Shown here: piece by piece, positions 44,535 to 47,896 of the stretch | How positions within the stretch are numbered: position 1 is the stretch's first letter | Layout of the letters: the number at the start of each line of letters is the position of its first letter | NCBI GenBank assembly: GCA_036782775.1 | Contig: DAIPYJ010000018.1 | Location: 1-47,896 of the forward strand | Reading direction: 5' to 3' | Length of the DNA: 47,896 nt | DNA from: CF-13 sp036782775 | GTDB taxonomy: Bacteria; Chloroflexota; Dormibacteria; CF-121 | Translations under genes and position numbers: made by a program | The notes under the pieces: model-generated | Told to the model about the DNA's origin: nothing | Databases searched by the model: none | The model's input: only the letters and a program-made list of their open reading frames with translations

Positions 44535-45170
44535 TTACAACGTGTTACCGGCCAGCAGCAGGGATCGCACCTCGTCGTCGGTGACCTGTGGCCATTCCTC
44601 GAAGAAGTTGCCCACCGCATAGAAGGGTTCCGGCGTCGCGAGGCAGACCAACTCATCCGCCTGACTTGCCAGCCATTCGGCCGTGTCGGGCGGCGCGACC
44701 GGAGCGGCCAGCACGACCTTGTCGGCGCCGCGATGGCGGACGCTCTGGATCCCCGCCTGCGCGGTGTACCCGGTTGCGATGCCGTCATCCGTGAGGATCA
44801 CCGTCCTGCCGTCGACCTCGGGAACGGCGTCGGGGCCCATGCCGGCCAGCCAGGTCTGCAGTGCCTCGCGCGTCTTGTTCGACGATTCTCGAAGCCGGCC
44901 GTCGTCGATGCCGAGGTGGCGCGTGAGCCTGCGGTCAAACACGAGGACGTCGCGATCGTCGACGGCGCCGAGGGCAAGCTCCGGATTTTCGGGTGCGCCA
45001 ACTTTGCGAACCGGGCAGATGCCAAGGCGCCAATTCAACTCCCGCGCGATCGCATTGGCGACGACCACGCCGCCACGTGGAATGCCGAGCACCACGCCAT
45101 CGTGCTCGTGATAGCGGCGGAGCCCGGCCGCCAGCCGCCGACCGGCGTCGAGCCGATCGTGGAAAATCAC
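44535..45170 (-). CDS. Phosphoribosyltransferase family protein
   Basis: This is 211 residues from GTG 45170. VVLGIPRGGVVVANAIARE and VRKVGAPENPELALGAV are typical of the type I family. The PRPP-binding loop ILTDDGIATGYT has DDGIATG at 128-134. The family takes a PRPP-type substrate or acts as a regulator; the base used is not clear from sequence. It is divergent from the peroxiredoxin gene with only 38 bases between the two coding starts, so the two may share regulation. Confidence 0.87.
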   Translation of the reverse strand: MIFHDRLDAGRRLAAGLRRYHEHDGVVLGIPRGGVVVANAIARELNWRLGICPVRKVGAPENPELALGAVDDRDVLVFDRRLTRHLGIDDGRLRESSNKTREALQTWLAGMGPDAVPEVDGRTVILTDDGIATGYTAQAGIQSVRHRGADKVVLAAPVAPPDTAEWLASQADELVCLATPEPFYAVGNFFEEWPQVTDDEVRSLLLAGNTL

Positions 45171-45208
45171 GGCTTTACAATAGGTCGATGCCGGAGGAGG
45201 GCGCCAAC
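45171..45208. promoter_or_regulatory. Short divergent promoter region
   Basis: TACAAT (45176-45181) is a good -10 box for the plus-strand peroxiredoxin, with no clear -35. Read on the other strand, the same stretch offers TATTGT a few bases before the GTG of the phosphoribosyltransferase, which would give a leaderless message. A GGAGGAGG at 45193-45200 decides the peroxiredoxin start at 45209. Confidence 0.4.
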
Positions 45209-45694
45209 ATGCCGAGCGTTGGCAACGAGGCCCCGGACTTCAGCCTCCCAGGGACGCCAGAAGGCGATAGCTTCACGCTGTCGTCGTTCCGCGGCAAGAA
45301 GCACGTTCTGATCTGCTTCTACGTCTTCGACTTCAGTCCGGGCTGAACGAACGAGCTCACCTCCTTGCGAGGTGATCACCAGCAGTTCGTCAAGGCGGAG
45401 ACGCAGGTCTGCGCCATCAGCGTCGATCACATTTGGGCGCACAAGGCCTACGCGAAAAGCCTGGGCGACCTCCCCTTCCCCCTCCTCGCCGACTGGAGCA
45501 AGAAGGTCAGTGGCGAGTGGGGCGTCCTCAACGAGGAAACCGGCGCCGCGCGCCGCTCCCTGTTCCTCGTCGACTACCTCGGCCGCCTGCGCTGGCGGAA
45601 CCCGCGCTACGACTGGCGCAGCGAGGAGCAATATGCAGCGATGGTCGAGGCGATGCTCGCGCTACCCATGATCCCTACGGCGACATCGCGTTAG
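45209..45694 (+). CDS. Selenocysteine-type peroxiredoxin (AhpE/AhpC family, in-frame TGA at the catalytic position)
   Basis: An ATG at 45209 has GGAGGAGG eight bases upstream, favoured over the ATG at 45188. Reading through one in-frame TGA (45344-45346) gives a 161-residue thioredoxin-fold peroxiredoxin: GNEAPDFSLPG, then HVLICFYVFDFSPG-U-TNELTSL. U46 falls exactly where the peroxidatic cysteine sits in FxPxDFTPxC. The downstream part keeps frame and family features: CAISVDHIWAH, PFPLLADW, GVLNEETGAARRSLFLVD. It should reduce peroxides, with thioredoxin or a similar donor. A nested hairpin follows the TGA (45347-45390). Alternative: a point mutation or sequence error in a TGC/TGT codon. Conservation of frame and position favours selenocysteine. 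Confidence 0.72.
45347..45390 (+). promoter_or_regulatory. Candidate bacterial SECIS stem-loop
   Basis: Right after the TGA, ACGAAC (45347-45352) pairs perfectly with GTTCGT (45385-45390). An inner TCACCTC (45357-45363) pairs with GAGGTGA (45369-45375) around loop CTTGC. The apical loop begins 17 bases after the TGA, within the usual bacterial range. It has a G, but not in the first two loop positions as the common model asks. SelB would bind it if real. Confidence 0.5.
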
Positions 45695-45700
45695 TAACAG

Positions 45701-46201
45701 TCAGGCCCCCGGCTTCTCCACTCCGGGGATGCCCAGGCCAACCAGCAACTCGTCGAAGAGGTCTTCAACAAACACGGCCTGCTCCGTCAGGGCGCGACTC
45801 AGCATCTGTTGATCTGGCTTCAGCCCGGCCTCATTCGCCCATCCGATCGCTCCCGCCATAACCTGATCGACCGGCAGGACGCCGTCGGCGACGCCTTCGT
45901 AGCTTGCCTCGGCGGTTGCGCGGTTTAAGACGGCGGTCCAGCGCAATCCAGCCGGGGTTTGGGCTTCCAAAACCGCGCAATCACTGTCGAGGACGTATGC
46001 CACCAGGGCCGGCATTCGAGTGGCTTGAACGACGGATGCCAGCGCTGTTCGCAGGTCGGGCGGCTCATGGCCGGCCCGCAAGAGGCTCCAGTCCTCTATT
46101 AGCCGGCGCTCGTCTTCAGGCTCGCCGAAGGCGCGCGCTTCAGTGAGCGCAGCCAGAGGATCTTTCGTCCAGGCAAGAAGGAGATGACCCCAGTAGCCCA
46201 T
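45701..46201 (-). CDS. Conserved-type hypothetical protein (MGYWG start)
   Basis: This is 166 residues with no membrane segment. It begins MGYWGHLLLAWTKDPLAALT, an opening I associate with an uncharacterised family common in actinobacteria. The middle part (PALVAYVLDSDCAVLEAQTPAG, then RWTAVLNRATAEASY) looks like alternating strands and helices. No catalytic motif is seen. Its ATG lies only seven bases past the groES terminator, with no room for a usual leader, so it may depend on read-through or start leaderless. Confidence 0.65.
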   Translation of the reverse strand: MGYWGHLLLAWTKDPLAALTEARAFGEPEDERRLIEDWSLLRAGHEPPDLRTALASVVQATRMPALVAYVLDSDCAVLEAQTPAGLRWTAVLNRATAEASYEGVADGVLPVDQVMAGAIGWANEAGLKPDQQMLSRALTEQAVFVEDLFDELLVGLGIPGVEKPGA

Positions 46202-46207
46202 CGCCCG

Positions 46208-46236
46208 TAAAACAAAAAAGCCAGCCGAAGCTGGCT
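46208..46236 (-). terminator. Rho-independent terminator of groES
   Basis: On the minus strand AGCCAGC-TTCG-GCTGGCT forms a perfect stem with a stable TTCG loop, followed by TTTTTTGTTTT. It lies about 22 bases past the groES stop. Confidence 0.92.
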
Positions 46237-46257
46237 CTTTGTTAGCGCGAGGGGTTG

Positions 46258-46560
46258 TTACGCCTTGCCGTTGGCGACGACGGCCAGGATGTCCTTCTCG
46301 GACAGGATCAGGTACTCGGTCTCGTCGAGCTTGATCTCGCTGCCCGCGTACTTCGCGTATACGACCCGGTCGCCGACCTTGACATCGAGGGGCTCCCGCT
46401 TGCCGGTCGCCTCGATGAAACGGCCGTTGCCGACGGCCTCGACCATGCCTTCCTGGGGCTTCTCCTTGGCGGTGTCCGGCAGGACGATCCCGCTCTTGGT
46501 CCGCTCCTCACGCTCGACAGGCTTGATCACGACCCGATCACCCAATGGGCGTAGCTTCAT
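46258..46560 (-). CDS. groES: Co-chaperonin GroES
   Basis: This 100-residue GroES begins KLRPLGDRVVIKPVEREERT. The mobile loop is KSGIVLPDTAKEKPQEG and it ends EYLILSEKDILAVV. It caps the GroEL chamber during protein folding. A Shine-Dalgarno AAGGAGG precedes the ATG, and a perfect CIRCE and sigma-70 promoter lie upstream. It is followed by a terminator, so groEL is not in the same operon here. Confidence 0.97.
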   Translation of the reverse strand: MKLRPLGDRVVIKPVEREERTKSGIVLPDTAKEKPQEGMVEAVGNGRFIEATGKREPLDVKVGDRVVYAKYAGSEIKLDETEYLILSEKDILAVVANGKA

Positions 46561-46587
46561 CGCATCCTCCTTGCTTCCTTTGCTGGT

Positions 46588-46614
46588 TTAGCACTCAGCC
46601 AGTCCGAGTGCTAA
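46588..46614 (-). promoter_or_regulatory. CIRCE operator (HrcA-binding) of groES
   Basis: TTAGCACTC, nine bases, GAGTGCTAA is an exact CIRCE inverted repeat. HrcA represses through it until heat stress. It lies directly after the -10 box, as usual. Confidence 0.95.
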
Positions 46615-46642
46615 TCATACCCGATCGAAGCAGCGGGTTCAA
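46614..46642 (-). promoter_or_regulatory. Sigma-70-type promoter of groES
   Basis: On the minus strand TTGAAC (46637-46642), 17 bases and TATGAT (46614-46619) form a near-consensus housekeeping promoter touching the CIRCE. No heat-shock sigma factor is needed for this layout. Confidence 0.85.
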
Positions 46643-46655
46643 CTCGCGCCCGGCG

Positions 46656-47561
46656 TCAGTCATCGGCCGAAGCCATGCGGTAGGTCTCCTCGACGACCCT
46701 GGCCAGAAGCTGTTGTCCGGACTGGCTTGGATGGACGTCGCAGTTGGGAAATGCCGGAGCCGGGGTCGACGTCCCGATATTGAGGAGCCCGGCCTCGCAG
46801 GTGTGGCCGCCCGCGACGACGGCGGCATTCTTGAAGGCGTCGAAGGCGTCCGCAACGACGGCATGGTGCGCGGCGGCGCTGGCGGTCACGAACTGGTTGA
46901 GCAATTCGGCTCCGCCGACCTGATTTGGATCGCCGTAGTCGAGCGAGTAGTAGTTGACGACCTCGAGCACTCCGTCATATCCGGTCGCTCGGAGTGCGCT
47001 GAGGATGGCGCTGATGTTCGCACTCATGGCCGCTAAGCCAGCGCCCAGGCACGCCTGGTTCGCACCGCAGACGCGTTGGAGGATGAACAAGTCGTTGGCA
47101 CCGAGGCCGAGCGTCACCAGGTGGGTATTTCGATGGCTGCGGAGGAACGCGGTAGCGAAGGCGAGCTGGGTGGACGCGGTGCCATAGGAGACGTGCAGCG
47201 GGAAGTTCGCCTTGAAAGGTCGGCAGCCGTTGTCATTGCCGCCTGGCGGAGGGGTCTGGAATCCGCCCGAGGCCTCCCCGGGACAGGACGCGTTGACGCT
47301 CTGAAGCCGAAGCGCACGGCCGGCGTAGTCCGGATAGCCCACGAAGTTGTCCGCGTTGCGGTAGGCAAAGCCGTCTCCGCTGATGAAGCCAAAGACGACG
47401 CTGTCGCCGAGAGCGAGATAGGCAGGCCCGTTGTTCTCGTCACCGCTCGAGGCGGCGACACCCGAGCCGGCCGTTGTCGACAGAAGTCCGAACGCGAGGA
47501 CTATCGTGCCGATCGCAAGGGATGGTCGCAGGCGTGTCGAGATGCGCGTCAAGATATCCAC
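46656..47561 (-). CDS. Secreted SGNH/GDSL-family hydrolase
   Basis: The likely start is GTG 47561, with GAGGAGGG a few bases upstream, giving about 301 residues. The longer frame back to 47717 would run into tsaD. A signal peptide (basic start, then SLAIGTIVLAFGLLS) is followed by block I ALGDSVVFGF (nucleophile S54), a glycine/asparagine block LGLGANDLF and a catalytic-type DVHPSQSG near the end. The cysteines (NASCPGE, DNGC, CGANQAC) may form disulfides. These enzymes cleave esters of lipids or sugars outside the cell. The substrate is not evident. Confidence 0.85.
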   Translation of the reverse strand: MDILTRISTRLRPSLAIGTIVLAFGLLSTTAGSGVAASSGDENNGPAYLALGDSVVFGFISGDGFAYRNADNFVGYPDYAGRALRLQSVNASCPGEASGGFQTPPPGGNDNGCRPFKANFPLHVSYGTASTQLAFATAFLRSHRNTHLVTLGLGANDLFILQRVCGANQACLGAGLAAMSANISAILSALRATGYDGVLEVVNYYSLDYGDPNQVGGAELLNQFVTASAAAHHAVVADAFDAFKNAAVVAGGHTCEAGLLNIGTSTPAPAFPNCDVHPSQSGQQLLARVVEETYRMASADD

Positions 47562-47653
47562 GGATTCCCTCCTCTGGATTGGGTCGCTAAGACATTCGAA
47601 TAGCACCAAAAGGCCGCGAATTAAAGCGCCGTACTGCGTTGGTTGTCGAAGGC

Positions 47654-47872
47654 CTAGCCGAATCCCAGGCTGGGGTCGGCGTCGAACGGCGCCGGCTCCG
47701 GGCCGCGCCGGTCCCATTCGATCAGCGCCGCCGCCCCGATCATCGCCGCGTTGTCGGTGCAGAGCTCCGGTGCCGGGATGATGAGTCGTGCCCTCGGCCC
47801 GAGGCGCTGTTCGGCCGCCTCGCGAAGGCGACGATTGCGGGCAACGCCGCCGCCGATGACAACGGTGGGCCC
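47654..47872 (-). CDS. tsaD: tRNA threonylcarbamoyladenosine biosynthesis protein TsaD, 3' end only
   Basis: The last 72 or so residues are visible: VVIGGGVARNRRLREAA and PAPELCTDNAAMIGAAALIE are the signature C-terminal blocks of TsaD (YgjD/Gcp), the ATP-binding enzyme that makes t6A37 in tRNAs reading ANN codons. The gene is cut by the contig end and a poly-C run. The SGNH hydrolase gene follows on the same strand. Confidence 0.9.
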   Translation of the reverse strand, partial: GPTVVIGGGVARNRRLREAAEQRLGPRARLIIPAPELCTDNAAMIGAAALIEWDRRGPEPAPFDADPSLGFG

Positions 47873-47896
47873 CCCCCCCCCCCCCCCCCCCCCCCG
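47870..47896. other. 26-base C homopolymer at the window end
   Basis: A run of 26 C followed by one G interrupts the tsaD frame. Such a run is very unlikely to be genomic here and looks like an assembly or sequencing artefact at a contig edge. Confidence 0.85.

Noticed and set aside
45188..45346. Peroxiredoxin as a simple truncated pseudogene
   Set aside because: The frame continues without a shift for 116 codons with conserved family residues, and the TGA falls on the catalytic cysteine with a hairpin behind it. A sequence error remains possible and is stated in the feature.

Overview
This is a GC-rich bacterial window of about 48 kb, probably the end of a metagenome contig. It stops at position 47870 in a run of 26 C inside tsaD. 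The gene set and style (tightly overlapping ATGA junctions, ECF sigma factors, many GTG/TTG starts, DUF4388, RHS and MoxR/DUF58/VWA genes, a gatCAB-rlmD-dnaE cluster, HrcA/CIRCE control of groES) suggest a soil-type high-GC lineage such as Chloroflexota or Dormibacterota. That placement is inference. No phylogenetic marker could be compared here.

Layout. Positions 1-730 hold a truncated unknown gene and a small helix-turn-helix gene with a clear promoter and palindromic operator. Positions 745-2157 (minus) encode an ECF sigma factor and its zinc-finger membrane anti-sigma factor. A tRNA-Leu(CAA) follows. Positions 2334-14758 (plus) form one long translationally coupled operon: a secreted/membrane protein, ABC exporter ATPase and permease, a membrane coiled-coil protein, MoxR AAA+ ATPase, DUF58 protein and two large von Willebrand A membrane proteins. 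A GGAAC-N16-CGTC motif precedes both the sigma gene and this operon, so the sigma factor probably drives both.

Positions 14948-20490 (minus) carry a small two-helix protein, a 1518-residue secreted RHS/YD-repeat protein, another small membrane protein and a short LuxR-type regulator. A second short LuxR-type regulator is divergent from it (20676-20876). Next come a YggT protein and an isolated 1112-residue SF2 helicase with an unusual hydrophobic hairpin (21145-25225).

Positions 25284-38521 (minus) carry a two-receiver signalling protein lacking an ATPase domain, dnaE, rlmD, gatB, gatA, gatC and a membrane PAS-GAF-PAS-GGDEF-EAL protein. Positions 38683-45170 (minus) carry ligA, pcrA, a DUF4388 protein and a phosphoribosyltransferase. 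Positions 45209-45694 (plus) encode an AhpE/AhpC-type peroxiredoxin whose catalytic cysteine codon is an in-frame TGA, followed at once by a stem-loop. I read it as a selenoprotein, and it is the most striking item in the window. The right end has a hypothetical gene, groES with a perfect CIRCE, a secreted SGNH hydrolase and the 3' end of tsaD.

Three copies of a C-rich/G-rich palindromic repeat sit at gene boundaries (6718, 38645, 40675), one of them inside the apparent start of ligA. I saw no CRISPR array, insertion sequence or prophage.
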